From contig CAYWLR010000001.1 of assembly GCA_964459465.1 (NCBI GenBank), forward strand, positions 186,001 to 250,000: a stretch of 64,000 bases of DNA. Direction: 5' to 3'. This DNA is from CALAMC01 sp964459465. Its GTDB lineage: Bacteria; Zixibacteria; MSB-5A5; GN15; PGXB01. The notes under the pieces are model-generated. The model was not told where the DNA came from. It made no database searches and saw nothing but the letters and a program-made list of their open reading frames with translations. The position numbers were made by a program, and so were the translations under genes. Numbering within the stretch: the first letter of the stretch is position 1; each line of letters opens with the position of its first letter. Below, in pieces: positions 1 through 9,278 of this stretch.

Positions 1-977
1 TCATGATCCGGTTCGCCATATATGCCGTCACCGTCAACGTCCCAGTCGCCGTCGGTATCGGCAAAGTACAAATCAGACGGCATCAAATTATAGGGGTCTG
101 ATGGAGGTTGAGAAGTGTTATAATAGTACAGATAGCGAACCGGGATGAGGTTGTCATCGCCGCCGAGAAGAACATATCGGCCGCCGGAATTATAAAAATC
201 GATGAGGTAATTTCGCAGTTTGGCGGCGTTATCGAGACCATCGTAGTGAGCATAGACCGAGTCGATCAGGGCGATATCGGTGACGGTGCCGGTCAGGCGT
301 TTGAAGCGGGCCAGAGTATTAAAGGCGGTGTCGAGCGCCGGAGTCGTGACGATAACGTAGTCGCAGCCCAGCGGCAGACCGATGGCACTTGATGTAAAAG
401 ATGAAACGGCCCGGACATTTTTCTCTGTCCGGGTAAGCCGGGTTCGAATGATTTCCGCGGCGTCAACCGGGCCAACCGCCCCCGGAATGTTCAACTCGAT
501 ATGAAAATTGAAGACCAACATTCCGTTGGCGCTTGCGGTCACCGGAAGAAGCGTCAGGCGCAGATAATTGCGGTCGTTGTCTTTTATTATTTCCGATTCA
601 TATATTACGCTGGAAAGGTCGTTATTCGGCATATCCGTCGGATAATGCCGGGGTTCCAAAGAAGTCATCGGTCTTTCGAAACAGCGGATGTCCTCACCGA
701 TCCGACCGAGAAAAGTTCGTTCCAGAGCGGTAACACTAATTGCCACCGGATCCGGATGGCCGGATAGCTCAAAATAGATTGTCTGAACCGGCAGGGAAAA
801 CCGGCCGTTAATGGTCAGTCGATCGGTATTTTCAAGATTGAAATGGTAATCGCTATCGCTTCGCGAGAGGGCCGTGTCGGAATATTCGACGGTGTAAATT
901 TCGGCGCGGGAAATCCCGGCAAAGACACCGAGCACCAGAATAAAATATATAAAATTTATGGCCCGTTTTCTCATCAT
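1..977 (-). CDS. Secreted C25 (gingipain-like) peptidase, N-terminal part, cut by window edge
   Basis: The reading frame stays open from the ATG at 977 to the window edge, giving 325 codons with no stop. Two ATGs lie in tandem (977 and 974) behind a strong AAGGAGG. The first 25 or so residues are a signal peptide (MMRKRAINFIYFILVLGVFA, then a cut near SRA). The segment near residues 200-325 has the look of the gingipain/C25 family: YVIVTTPALD, then LRNYLIDFY, LLGGDDNLIPVRYLYY, and an Asp-rich strand FADTDGDWDVDGDGIYGE. The catalytic His and Cys of this family would lie beyond the edge, so activity cannot be judged. In Bacteroidota such proteins are usually exported by type IX secretion. The assignment to C25 rests on this N-terminal pattern only. 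Confidence 0.75.
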   Translation of the reverse strand, partial: MMRKRAINFIYFILVLGVFAGISRAEIYTVEYSDTALSRSDSDYHFNLENTDRLTINGRFSLPVQTIYFELSGHPDPVAISVTALERTFLGRIGEDIRCFERPMTSLEPRHYPTDMPNNDLSSVIYESEIIKDNDRNYLRLTLLPVTASANGMLVFNFHIELNIPGAVGPVDAAEIIRTRLTRTEKNVRAVSSFTSSAIGLPLGCDYVIVTTPALDTAFNTLARFKRLTGTVTDIALIDSVYAHYDGLDNAAKLRNYLIDFYNSGGRYVLLGGDDNLIPVRYLYYYNTSQPPSDPYNLMPSDLYFADTDGDWDVDGDGIYGEPDH

Positions 978-1325
978 TAGCCTCCTTGTTTCAGCCTGAA
1001 TCGAAGGAATATTTCTGCATGAGGCCTGCCCTGATGCCGGGCAAACATTAAATATTCATATGTGGGGGCTAAGGTCTTAAAGCAATGGAGGATAGGTTTT
1101 AATAAGAACGGCTTTGGCGGCGGAGCCGAGGTTATGATGTTTTAAAAATAATTGATTGTGCCCCATACATTATGGGTCAAAATTAAAGTTTTAATTCAAA
1201 GGCAGATATATAAGTCGCTATCAAAACCATATGTAATGCAATTTCTTACCCTAAATGATTTAAACAATTTCTTTTAGTTATTGTATTTTAAGGGGTTATA
1301 ATGAAAAAAAATTAAAAATTAGGTC
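978..1325. other. Gene-free divergent spacer between the peptidase gene and mraZ
   Basis: The spacer separates two genes that are transcribed away from each other. It becomes very AT-rich towards mraZ (about 1140-1320). No open frame with a ribosome site and no convincing hairpin was seen apart from a short TGCCC/GGGCA dyad near 1028-1044. It presumably holds the promoter of the minus-strand peptidase gene, but I could not pick one with confidence. Confidence 0.5.
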
Positions 1326-1354
1326 TTGACTTTTTTAAAAAAAAGTGAATTAAT
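1326..1354 (+). promoter_or_regulatory. Sigma-70-type promoter of the mraZ/division operon
   Basis: TTGACT at 1326-1331 is followed after 17 bases by ATTAAT at 1349-1354. A TG sits one base upstream of the -10 (extended -10). Transcription would start around 1361, inside the MraZ-box array, which fits autorepression. Confidence 0.6.
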
Positions 1355-1390
1355 GGGGTTAATTATGGAATGAAGTGGAGTAAAGTGGGA
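1354..1390 (+). promoter_or_regulatory. MraZ-box-like operator, TGGRR repeats with 10-bp period
   Basis: TGGAA (1366-1370), TGGAG (1376-1380) and TGGGA (1386-1390) are separated by exactly 5 bases each, so they repeat every 10 bp. A further TGGGG lies at 1354-1358. Characterised MraZ proteins bind TGGGN repeats with 5-bp spacers upstream of their own gene. The array covers the predicted transcription start and reaches the ribosome site of mraZ. Confidence 0.75.
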
Positions 1391-1395
1391 GAATC

Positions 1396-1860
1396 TTGGT
1401 GGAAGGTTTCTTCGGCAGATTTATAGCTTTGATGGATTCCAAAGGAAGGATTTCTCTTCCCTCTAAACTACGACCCGAATCCAGAAAAGAAATTGATAAA
1501 GAAACCTTTGTTTTGACCAAAGGGCTGGATGGTTGTCTGGCCTTGTATCCCGAAAATGAGTGGGAGAAGATCCAGCAGCGGCTGGACACGTTAAGCTTTA
1601 CTCGCAAGGATTTCAGGTATTTCAGCCGGATGCTTCATTCGGCGGCGGTAGCGGTCACTCTGGACCGTCAGGGACGACTATTGATACCGACTCATCTTCA
1701 GCAGGATGCCGGGCTGGCCAAGGAAGTTCTGGTCATTGGCGCCTATCGCTGGATTGAGCTGTGGGAACCGGAACGGTATCAGGGTTATCTGGAAGAATAT
1801 GGCCAGAGTTATGAAGAGGTAGCGGAAAAACTATTTGACCCACCCAAACGGCAGGAGTAG
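1396..1860 (+). CDS. mraZ: Transcriptional regulator MraZ
   Basis: MraZ is a DNA-binding regulator of the division and cell wall cluster and usually its first gene, as here. The protein has two SpoVT/AbrB-like halves, each with the family's DxxxR signature: DSKGR near residue 16 and DRQGR near residue 92. Its length (about 154 residues) is normal. The start is uncertain by one codon: TTG at 1396 or GTG at 1399. GTG has better spacing from the GGGAG at 1387-1391. The coding end overlaps rsmH by 26 bases, which indicates translational coupling. The TGGRR array immediately upstream is the expected operator. Confidence 0.95.
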   Translation: MVEGFFGRFIALMDSKGRISLPSKLRPESRKEIDKETFVLTKGLDGCLALYPENEWEKIQQRLDTLSFTRKDFRYFSRMLHSAAVAVTLDRQGRLLIPTHLQQDAGLAKEVLVIGAYRWIELWEPERYQGYLEEYGQSYEEVAEKLFDPPKRQE

Positions 1861-2791
1861 CGAGGACTTTCACCGCCCGGTGATGTTGGACGAGGTTACA
1901 GGTTTTCTGATAACCCGTCCCGACGGCGTCTATTTTGACCTCACCTGTGGCGGGGGAGGTCACCTGCGCGGTTTGTCGGAGCACCTGTCGTCAGGGGCGC
2001 AGCTCATCGGTCTCGACCGCGATCCGGAGGCGCTCGAAGCGGCCCGCGAAAACCTGAAATCGATAAGGCAGAAATTAACTTTAATAAATAATACTTTTGC
2101 CCGGTTGGACGACGTGCTATCGGATCTTGGCCTCACACAAGTTGACGGTTTCTTTTTTGACCTCGGAGTATCGTCGCATCAGATTGACACTTCGGAACGC
2201 GGCTTCTCGTTTATGATTGACGGCCCGCTGGATATGCGTATGGGAGCCGGTTCGGCGCGTTCCGCGGCGGAGATTGTTAACAACTGGTCGGAAAAGGAAC
2301 TGGCGGCCTTATTTAAAAATTACGGTGAGGAAAAACGGGCGGTTCCGGCGGCGCGCGTGATCGTGGCGGCCCGTCAGAAAGAGCGTTTGTCCTCGACCGG
2401 TCAGTTGCGCAAAGTCCTGGAACCGGTGTTATCGGGCAAACATCTCAATGCCTCGCTGGCGCGGATTTTTCAGGCGATTCGTATCGAGGTCAATGACGAA
2501 CTCGGGCAGTTGGCGACGGCTCTTGAACTGGCGGTGAAGCATCTTATCCCGGGCGGGCGGGTGGTCGTCATTTCTTATCATTCGCTCGAAGATCGGCTGG
2601 TCAAGCGGTATTTTGCGGCCGAGGCCAAAGGGTGTGTATGTCCACCCAAAACCCCGATGTGTGTCTGCGGCCGGAAACCGAGTTTGGAAATACTCACGCG
2701 CAAGGTTGTTGTTCCCTCGGAGGCGGAAGCCGAAGAAAACCCGCGCGCCACGTCGGCGAAACTTCGCGCCGCCCGAAAACTGGTCTATTAG
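1835..2791 (+). CDS. rsmH: 16S rRNA (cytosine1402-N4)-methyltransferase RsmH
   Basis: RsmH methylates N4 of C1402 in 16S rRNA using S-adenosylmethionine. The family hallmarks are present: FHRPVMLDEV near the N terminus, the SAM loop LTCGGGGHLRGL, FFDLGVSSHQID, and IFQAIRIEVNDEL. The start is a TTG inside mraZ; a later start would remove the conserved FHRPV segment, so the TTG is preferred despite a weak ribosome site. The length of about 318 residues matches the family. It is the second gene of the division cluster, in the standard place. Confidence 0.95.
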   Translation: MTHPNGRSSEDFHRPVMLDEVTGFLITRPDGVYFDLTCGGGGHLRGLSEHLSSGAQLIGLDRDPEALEAARENLKSIRQKLTLINNTFARLDDVLSDLGLTQVDGFFFDLGVSSHQIDTSERGFSFMIDGPLDMRMGAGSARSAAEIVNNWSEKELAALFKNYGEEKRAVPAARVIVAARQKERLSSTGQLRKVLEPVLSGKHLNASLARIFQAIRIEVNDELGQLATALELAVKHLIPGGRVVVISYHSLEDRLVKRYFAAEAKGCVCPPKTPMCVCGRKPSLEILTRKVVVPSEAEAEENPRATSAKLRAARKLVY

Positions 2792-2793
2792 AT

Positions 2794-3252
2794 ATGAACG
2801 AAGCGGTTGACAGATATCGGCATACCAACAAGCTAAAAAACAGCATTTTAAGACAGCTGGTTTCATCTCGTTTTATCGTTCCGTCACTGGTGGCGGCCAC
2901 GCTGGTGCTTTTGCCGTGTATTCTGGTCTGGCAGAATGTTTATGTCATGAACCTGGTCAAGGAAGTCTCGGTACTGGAAAAGGAAAATAAAACTCTGCAG
3001 GACGCCATCAAGAAGAGGCGAGCCGAAATAATCGATTTGAGCCGTCTTTCCCGCATCGAATCCGTGGCTGCCGAGGAACTTCACATGAAACCGATCAAGT
3101 CGGAAAACATGTACACCCTGACCGTGGACCGCTCGCTTGAAATCAACGGCGGAGTTGATGAAGTGGTCGAATCTCTCAAGAAGTTCGCTGACCACCTTCC
3201 GGTTGTCAGCGAGACCAGGGCGGCCAATGAGGACCTTTTCGATGACAAATAA
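2794..3252 (+). CDS. ftsL: FtsL-like cell division protein
   Basis: This bitopic membrane protein of 152 residues lies between rsmH and ftsI, the standard ftsL position. It has a cytoplasmic N-terminal stretch of about 33 residues, one membrane segment (about residues 34-54) and a periplasmic coiled-coil part rich in Glu/Lys/Leu heptads (VSVLEKENKTLQDAIKKR). FtsL works in the FtsQLB complex that activates septal peptidoglycan synthesis. Sequence identity in this family is low, so the call rests on topology and position. The ATG at 2794 follows the rsmH stop by two bases; a longer in-frame opening upstream lies inside rsmH and is not used. The end overlaps ftsI by 11 bases. Confidence 0.85.
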   Translation: MNEAVDRYRHTNKLKNSILRQLVSSRFIVPSLVAATLVLLPCILVWQNVYVMNLVKEVSVLEKENKTLQDAIKKRRAEIIDLSRLSRIESVAAEELHMKPIKSENMYTLTVDRSLEINGGVDEVVESLKKFADHLPVVSETRAANEDLFDDK

Positions 3253-5296
3253 GTCGGGCAAAATTCGGGCGCTTTTTGTTCTGGGTGCGGTGACGCTGGT
3301 TTTTGTGGTACTGGCGGCGCGCCTGTTTCAAATTCAAATCGTGCGCGGCGCCCGCTACAGCGATATTGCGCAAAAGCAATCGACCGGCAAAAAGGAAATC
3401 CGGGCCGAGCGGGGCTTTGTTTTCGACCGCACCGGCCGCGAGGTGGCCATAAACGTTTATCGCGACGCCCTGTTCGCGTACCCGTCGGACAAGGACGAGA
3501 TCCGTTCGATTAACCGGTATCTCGACCGGTTGTATGGACGTCAATCCGGATACGCGAAACGAAACTTTGAATTGAATCCGAAAAAATTCGCCTGGATCGA
3601 CCGCGATCTGGAACCTGACAAGAAGGTCCGTCTGGAGCGCGACAGCATCCCGGGGCTGTATCTTCGCAGTGAATTCAAACGCAAATATCCTTTCGGTTCC
3701 ACCGGATGCCAGCTTCTGGGATGCACCGATATCGATGGCATCGGAATATCGGGTCTGGAGTACAATTTCGATTCGGTGCTGGCGGGGCGACCGGGGTTGA
3801 TCGATTATCTTCGCGACGGTCAGCGCAACACCTATCAGATAAAAGAAATCCCGTTGCTTCGTCCGGTGGGGGGTAATTCCATAGTTTTGACGGTTGACTG
3901 GTATCTGCAGGAAATCGTCGAAGAAGAACTCAAAGCCGGGGTGGAGAAGTATAATGCCGAAGACGGCATCGCCGTTTTTCTGGACTGCCATACCGGAGAG
4001 ATATTGGCGGCCGCCGATTACAGCCGGGAAAATAAAGTCAGCTCGGTGAAACTTCGGGCGGCCTCCGATGTAATCGAACCGGGTTCGGTATTCAAGATAT
4101 TCACCGCGGCGGCCCTGATCGAAAGCAAGCGGGTTGATCCGGAAGAAAAAATCTATTGTGAGAACGGTCTCTGGCACTGTGGTCGCCGGACGTTGAGGGA
4201 TGACAAGAAACTGGATTCACTGACTTTCCGGGAGATTTTCGAGTTATCGAGCAATATCGGTGTGGCCAAGCTGGCCTTGCGGCTGGGCGGAGAAAAACTT
4301 GTCGAAAACGCCCGCAAATTCGGTTTCGGGCAGAAGATGTATATCGACCTGCCCGGGGAAGCGTCCGGTCAGATCGGCAATCCGGGCGAATGGTCGGAGT
4401 ACAATATCGCGGCGCTGTCGATCGGGCATGCCATATCGGTGACACCGCTTCAACTGGCCGCCGGTATAGCCGCGGTTGCCAACGGCGGGACGCTGTACCA
4501 GCCGCGCATTATCCGGGGCATAATCAACGCCGACGGACAACTGATTAAAAAACCGACGACACGCAAAATTGCCCGGGTTATGGAAGAAAAGACGGCGGCG
4601 CTATTGCGTGAATTCATGGTCGGGGTAGTGGAACACGGTACGGCCGTCAAGACTCAATCCGACGTCATCGCACTGGCAGGGAAAACGGGTACGGCTGAAG
4701 TAGTCGATCTGGTCAATGGCGGATATATAAAGAATAAATTCAATGCATCGTTTGGCGGTTTTTTCCCGGCGGAAAATCCGATGATTGCCGGAATCGTGGT
4801 TTTGAATCAGCCGGAGCCGATCCATTACGGGGGATGGACGTCGGGTCCCATTTTCCGCAGGATAGCCGAACGATATGCCATCGCCAATCCGGAGCAATTA
4901 TTGCCCTCGGTGAATCTGGTGGCCGACGAGGCTAATATCGAGCCTTTTGAAATACCCAATTTTGTCGGCAAAAGCTTCGCCAAGGCACAAAAACAGGCCG
5001 AAGAACGCGGCATAGAGTTATCTTTTTCGGATACGACGGGTATAATAGTCTGGCAGTACCCGCCGGCCAGCCGAGAAACGGCCGGCCCGACCCGGGTGAT
5101 TGTGGTCACACAAAACGGCCGCACCCGGATGGCCGATCTGACCGGATTTAATCTTCGTGCAGCCCTTTCGTTTCTCGCTTTTCAAGGGATAAGTTATGAA
5201 ATCGCGGGCAACGGCATTGTTCGCAAGCAAAGTCTTCCGGCGTTTTCGGCGTTGAGCGAAAAAAGTCATTGCCGGCTGATTTGCAGTAACGGATAA
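3242..5296 (+). CDS. ftsI: Septal peptidoglycan transpeptidase FtsI/PBP3 with two PASTA domains
   Basis: This class B penicillin-binding protein cross-links septal peptidoglycan. It has a single N-terminal membrane anchor (about residues 9-25), a dimerisation domain and a transpeptidase domain. The catalytic motifs are complete: SVFK with the nucleophile near Ser282, SSN, and KTGT. The C-terminal 130 or so residues hold two PASTA-like repeats (IPNFVGKSFAKAQKQAEERG and a second beginning MADLTGFNLRAAL). PASTA domains are more typical of Gram-positive PBP2x and spore SpoVD but also occur in several FCB and other phyla. The ATG at 3242 overlaps ftsL; the frame opens further upstream, but that part is the ftsL region in another frame. 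Confidence 0.93.
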   Translation: MTNKSGKIRALFVLGAVTLVFVVLAARLFQIQIVRGARYSDIAQKQSTGKKEIRAERGFVFDRTGREVAINVYRDALFAYPSDKDEIRSINRYLDRLYGRQSGYAKRNFELNPKKFAWIDRDLEPDKKVRLERDSIPGLYLRSEFKRKYPFGSTGCQLLGCTDIDGIGISGLEYNFDSVLAGRPGLIDYLRDGQRNTYQIKEIPLLRPVGGNSIVLTVDWYLQEIVEEELKAGVEKYNAEDGIAVFLDCHTGEILAAADYSRENKVSSVKLRAASDVIEPGSVFKIFTAAALIESKRVDPEEKIYCENGLWHCGRRTLRDDKKLDSLTFREIFELSSNIGVAKLALRLGGEKLVENARKFGFGQKMYIDLPGEASGQIGNPGEWSEYNIAALSIGHAISVTPLQLAAGIAAVANGGTLYQPRIIRGIINADGQLIKKPTTRKIARVMEEKTAALLREFMVGVVEHGTAVKTQSDVIALAGKTGTAEVVDLVNGGYIKNKFNASFGGFFPAENPMIAGIVVLNQPEPIHYGGWTSGPIFRRIAERYAIANPEQLLPSVNLVADEANIEPFEIPNFVGKSFAKAQKQAEERGIELSFSDTTGIIVWQYPPASRETAGPTRVIVVTQNGRTRMADLTGFNLRAALSFLAFQGISYEIAGNGIVRKQSLPAFSALSEKSHCRLICSNG

Positions 5297-5300
5297 GAAA

Positions 5301-6779
5301 GTGAAGAAAAAATTATCGGACATATTGGCCCAAGTCAAAGTGGACGCGCTTCATGGCGACGGCGAAGTGGCGATCGAGGGAATCGAATATGATTCCCGGA
5401 AAGTCAAACCGGGTTATTTATTCGTGGCTATACCGGGCTTCAAGTTTGACGGTAAGCGGTTTATTGACGATGCCATCGTTAACGGGGCGGTGGCAGTCGT
5501 GGCCGACGGATATGTCAAGATCAACGTCCCGTTGGCTGTAATCAGGAAACCTCGTGAAGCCCTGCCGGCGCTGGCCGCCGCCTTTTATGATTATCCCGGC
5601 GCCAAGCTCGAATCGGCCGCCGTCACCGGTACCAACGGCAAAAGCACGGCCGTCTCGCTGGGCGGTCATATTCTCAAGGCGGCGGGGCATAAGACGGGCA
5701 TCATCAATTCACTGGTCTACGACACCGGTCTCAAAAAACACAAGGCTGAACGCACCACCCCCGAGTCGCTGGATGTGCAAAAGTATCTTTATGAAATGAT
5801 TGAGGCAGGGTGCACTCATGCGGTGGTGGAAGTGTCATCCCACGCGCTGATGCTCAACCGGGTTGAAAACATCGATTTCAGGTATGGTTTGTTCATGACG
5901 TTCAGCCGCGACCATCTCGACTTTCACAAGACAATGGGAGAATACCTGGCGGCCAAGCAAAGGCTGATGCATAAACTGGAGGGGGATCATAAACGGGCGG
6001 TGATAAATAACGACGCCCCGGAATTTCGGACGTTTATCAAGAAAGCGCGCTGTCCGGTGGTGACTTATTCGGCGGCGGGGGAGCCATCCGATATCATGGT
6101 CGGGCATTATGAATTTTACCCCGATCGGACCGAGTTTGAAATAATTGCACCGGATGGTAAGTATGAGGCGCTGATTCATTTGCCGGGGCGGTACAATCTG
6201 ACCAATGCCCTGGGGGTGGCGACGCTGGCCTGGGTCATGGGTCTGGATTTCGAGACGATAGTCCGGGCCCTGAAGACGGCCTCGCCGGTGACCGGTCGCT
6301 TTCAACCGCTCGATTTTGGCCAGCCGTTCACGATTCTGATCGATTTCGCTCATACGCCCGACGCGCTGGAGCGGGTGTGTCGATCGGCCCGCGAGGTCAC
6401 TCACGGTCGTTTGATGACGCTATTCGGTTGCGGCGGTGACCGCGACCGGGGCAAGCGTCCCCTGATGGGTGCGGCGGCCTCGGAAAACAGCGATCTGGTA
6501 GTGATAACGTCCGACAACCCGCGCACCGAAAAACCCGAAGACATCATCGAGGAAATTCTTCCGGGCGTTAAAGGGGATAATAAAGTCGTTATCGTGGATC
6601 GTCGGCAGGCCATCCGCGAGATGATTGCCCGGGCCAAACCGGGAGATACGCTAATTTTCGCCGGCAAGGGAGCCGAGGATTATCAGGAAATCGGAACCGT
6701 CAAATACCCCTTCTGTGAAGCCGATGAAATTCGGCAGGCATTGGCCGAGCTGGGTGTCACCGAGGAACGGGCTCAATGA
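5301..6779 (+). CDS. murE: UDP-MurNAc-tripeptide synthetase MurE (mDAP type)
   Basis: MurE adds the third residue to the UDP-MurNAc dipeptide in the cytoplasm. The ATP loop GTNGKST, the TTPESLDVQ segment, the central HTPDALE strand and the C-terminal GKGAEDYQ are all visible. DNPRTE near residue 411 is the signature of enzymes that use meso-diaminopimelate, so mDAP-type peptidoglycan is expected. The start is GTG at 5301, four bases after the ftsI stop. The stop overlaps the murF start (ATGA). The length of 492 residues is normal. Confidence 0.96.
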   Translation: MKKKLSDILAQVKVDALHGDGEVAIEGIEYDSRKVKPGYLFVAIPGFKFDGKRFIDDAIVNGAVAVVADGYVKINVPLAVIRKPREALPALAAAFYDYPGAKLESAAVTGTNGKSTAVSLGGHILKAAGHKTGIINSLVYDTGLKKHKAERTTPESLDVQKYLYEMIEAGCTHAVVEVSSHALMLNRVENIDFRYGLFMTFSRDHLDFHKTMGEYLAAKQRLMHKLEGDHKRAVINNDAPEFRTFIKKARCPVVTYSAAGEPSDIMVGHYEFYPDRTEFEIIAPDGKYEALIHLPGRYNLTNALGVATLAWVMGLDFETIVRALKTASPVTGRFQPLDFGQPFTILIDFAHTPDALERVCRSAREVTHGRLMTLFGCGGDRDRGKRPLMGAAASENSDLVVITSDNPRTEKPEDIIEEILPGVKGDNKVVIVDRRQAIREMIARAKPGDTLIFAGKGAEDYQEIGTVKYPFCEADEIRQALAELGVTEERAQ

Positions 6780-8188
6780 TACACGTGGATTTCAAAACCC
6801 TCAACAGGGTGGTTGCCGGGCGAATGGCTGATGCAAAGCACGAGACCAGTCGTTTTACCGGAGTTTCGATCGATTCCCGTGCCGTCGAAAAAGACATGCT
6901 TTTCGTGGCCATTGTCGGCGAGAAAAATGACGGTCATAAATATATTAAAGAGGCCATTGCGCGGGGATGCGCGGGACTGCTCGTGTCCGACAAGTCCGTC
7001 CTGACACCGGATATATTGAAAATGATTCCAGTCGTGATTGTCGATGATACACACCGGGCGCTGATAGATCTGGCCGTTGCTTATCGCAAGCGGGTCGGCG
7101 CCACATACGTCGCCATTACCGGTTCCAACGGCAAGACCACGACCAAGGATATTACGTACGATATGATAAAAAACCGTGAAGAGCGGACGTATCGATCGGT
7201 CGGCAATTTCAATAACCTGTACGGATTACCGCTGTCGATTCTGGCCATGCCGGAAAATACCCGCTATGGTGTATTCGAGCTGGGGATTTCGGTCATCGGT
7301 GAAATGGCGCGGCTGGCGGAGATTTTGCATCCCGATATAGCCGTGATAACCAACGTCGGCCCGACCCACCTGGAGACGCTGGGGACAGTTGAAAAAGTTG
7401 CCGGGGAAAAGTTTGCATTGATAGATAATTCCTCGCCGGACCACCCGGCCATAATCAATATCGACGATCCGCATATCGAGGCCGAGGCTTTTCGGCGCGA
7501 CCGGCCGTTTCTGACTTTTGGGCTTTCGCAAGATGCGGATATATCGGCACAAAAGCTGGGGGTCGATAAAAATGGATATTTAAAGTACAGACTGCAGCAG
7601 AGTAATTTCGTCATCCCGGCGTTCGGCGATTACCAGATATATAACGTCCTGGCCGGGGCGGCGGTCTGTCGTGAACTCGGCTTTTTCCCGACCGAAGAAG
7701 AATTGAATAATTTGAATTTCAATCGAGCATCGCATCGGGGGCAGATCCGGCATTTCGGCGATTTGACTGTCATTGACGACTGCTACAACGCCAACCCGGT
7801 CTCGATGAGTTCGGGTTTAAAGTCGTTTCGGCGCTATGTCGATGACGCCGGGGGGGGTTATAGCCGAAGCATTGTCATATTGGGCGATATGCTGGAGCTC
7901 GGAGCCGGTGAAGTGGAATTTCACCGCGGCATCGGCAAAATTATTCCGGAATTGAAGTTTGATCTGGTTTGTACTGTCGGTAAATTGTCCGTCCATATCG
8001 GGACGGCGGCCGTCGCGGCAGGGTTCGATAAAGCCGGAGTTCATCATTTCACCGACGCCGATGCGGCCGGTGAATTTATGATAGGCAATTCCTTGAGGGG
8101 GGATATTGCCTATCTAAAAGCATCGCGCGGTATAGCGCTGGAAAAAATATTCGACGTTTTGGAGGAAAGGGCGGCACAGCAGAACTGA
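6776..8188 (+). CDS. murF: UDP-MurNAc-tripeptide-D-Ala-D-Ala ligase MurF
   Basis: MurF adds D-Ala-D-Ala to complete the UDP-MurNAc pentapeptide. Visible marks are the N-terminal UDP-binding segment (SIDSRAVEKDMLFVAIVG), the ATP loop GSNGKTTTKD, NVGPTHLETLG and DCYNANPVSM. It is coupled to murE by an ATGA overlap and followed by mraY after one base. The D-Ala-D-Ala ligase gene (ddl), which makes its substrate, is not in this window. Confidence 0.95.
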   Translation: MIHVDFKTLNRVVAGRMADAKHETSRFTGVSIDSRAVEKDMLFVAIVGEKNDGHKYIKEAIARGCAGLLVSDKSVLTPDILKMIPVVIVDDTHRALIDLAVAYRKRVGATYVAITGSNGKTTTKDITYDMIKNREERTYRSVGNFNNLYGLPLSILAMPENTRYGVFELGISVIGEMARLAEILHPDIAVITNVGPTHLETLGTVEKVAGEKFALIDNSSPDHPAIINIDDPHIEAEAFRRDRPFLTFGLSQDADISAQKLGVDKNGYLKYRLQQSNFVIPAFGDYQIYNVLAGAAVCRELGFFPTEEELNNLNFNRASHRGQIRHFGDLTVIDDCYNANPVSMSSGLKSFRRYVDDAGGGYSRSIVILGDMLELGAGEVEFHRGIGKIIPELKFDLVCTVGKLSVHIGTAAVAAGFDKAGVHHFTDADAAGEFMIGNSLRGDIAYLKASRGIALEKIFDVLEERAAQQN

Positions 8189-8189
8189 T

Positions 8190-9278
8190 ATGTTTTATCA
8201 CCTGTTTACACACTTGGTACCGTATGTGTCGGGTTTTAACCTGTTCCGATACATCACGTTTCGGGCGGCCTTTGCGACTATTACGGCCATTTTGATTTCG
8301 CTTTTTCTCGGACCGTACTTCATACGGCTGTTGAAAAAGTACCAGGTTAAGGAAAAAATCCGCGCCGACGGGCCCAAGTCGCATCTGGTCAAAGCCGGGA
8401 CACCGACGATGGGCGGTTTGATCATTCTATTTTCCATATTGATTCCGACCCTGCTCTGGGCCGATCTGACCAATTACTATATTCTGATGGTTCTGCTGGT
8501 GACGATGTGGCTGGGGTTGATCGGGTTCATGGATGATTATCTCAAAGCCATCAAGCATCAAACCAAGGGCATGGTGGCGCGCAAGAAATTGATCGGGCAG
8601 ATATCGCTGGGTCTTTTATTCGGGCTGCTTCTTATTTACATGCCGCCCAATTCCAGTTTTGACGGTACGACCGATATCCCGTTTTTCAAAAATTACGTGC
8701 TTAACCTGGGGATATTGTACATACCGTTTATCATCATCGTTCTGACGGGCGCCTCCAATGCCGTCAATTTGACCGATGGGTGCGACGGTCTGGCGATCGG
8801 TCTGTCGGGGATCGCTTTTGTAGTGTTCACCGCTTTTGCGTATTTGGCCGGGCGTGCGGATTTTTCGAGCTATTTGCAAATCGAGTACATTCCGGGCACC
8901 GGCGAGCTGGCCGTTCTGTGCGGTGCGGCGCTGGGTGCGGCGCTGGGATTTTTATGGTTCAACGCCAATCCGGCCGAAGTGTTCATGGGAGATACCGGGG
9001 CCCTGGCGCTGGGGGGAACGCTGGGTGCGATTGCCATACTCATTAAAAAGGAACTTTTGCTGGTGATTGTCGGCGGGGTGTTCGTGATTGAGGCCCTGTC
9101 GGTGATCGTCCAGATTTTATCATACAGGTATCGCGGGGGAAAGCGCGTCTTCAAGATGGCACCGATACACCACCATTTTGAACTGCTCGGCTGGGCCGAG
9201 TCCAAGGTGGTAATCCGTTTCTGGATAGTCGGCGCCCTGTTTGCACTGTTAACCTTAGCCACTTTAAAAATACGATGA
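8190..9278 (+). CDS. mraY: Phospho-MurNAc-pentapeptide transferase MraY
   Basis: MraY is the multi-pass membrane enzyme that makes lipid I on undecaprenyl phosphate. The protein is strongly hydrophobic, with about ten membrane segments over 362 residues. Family motifs are present: the KAGTPTMGG loop, DDYLK, the NLTDGCDGLA catalytic Asp region, and PIHHHFELLGW near the C terminus. The end overlaps murD by four bases. Confidence 0.97.
   Translation: MFYHLFTHLVPYVSGFNLFRYITFRAAFATITAILISLFLGPYFIRLLKKYQVKEKIRADGPKSHLVKAGTPTMGGLIILFSILIPTLLWADLTNYYILMVLLVTMWLGLIGFMDDYLKAIKHQTKGMVARKKLIGQISLGLLFGLLLIYMPPNSSFDGTTDIPFFKNYVLNLGILYIPFIIIVLTGASNAVNLTDGCDGLAIGLSGIAFVVFTAFAYLAGRADFSSYLQIEYIPGTGELAVLCGAALGAALGFLWFNANPAEVFMGDTGALALGGTLGAIAILIKKELLLVIVGGVFVIEALSVIVQILSYRYRGGKRVFKMAPIHHHFELLGWAESKVVIRFWIVGALFALLTLATLKIR

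Noticed and set aside
3206..4177. 323-codon open frame on the minus strand within ftsI
   Set aside because: It lies antisense to a well-conserved penicillin-binding protein and shows no recognisable domain or ribosome site.
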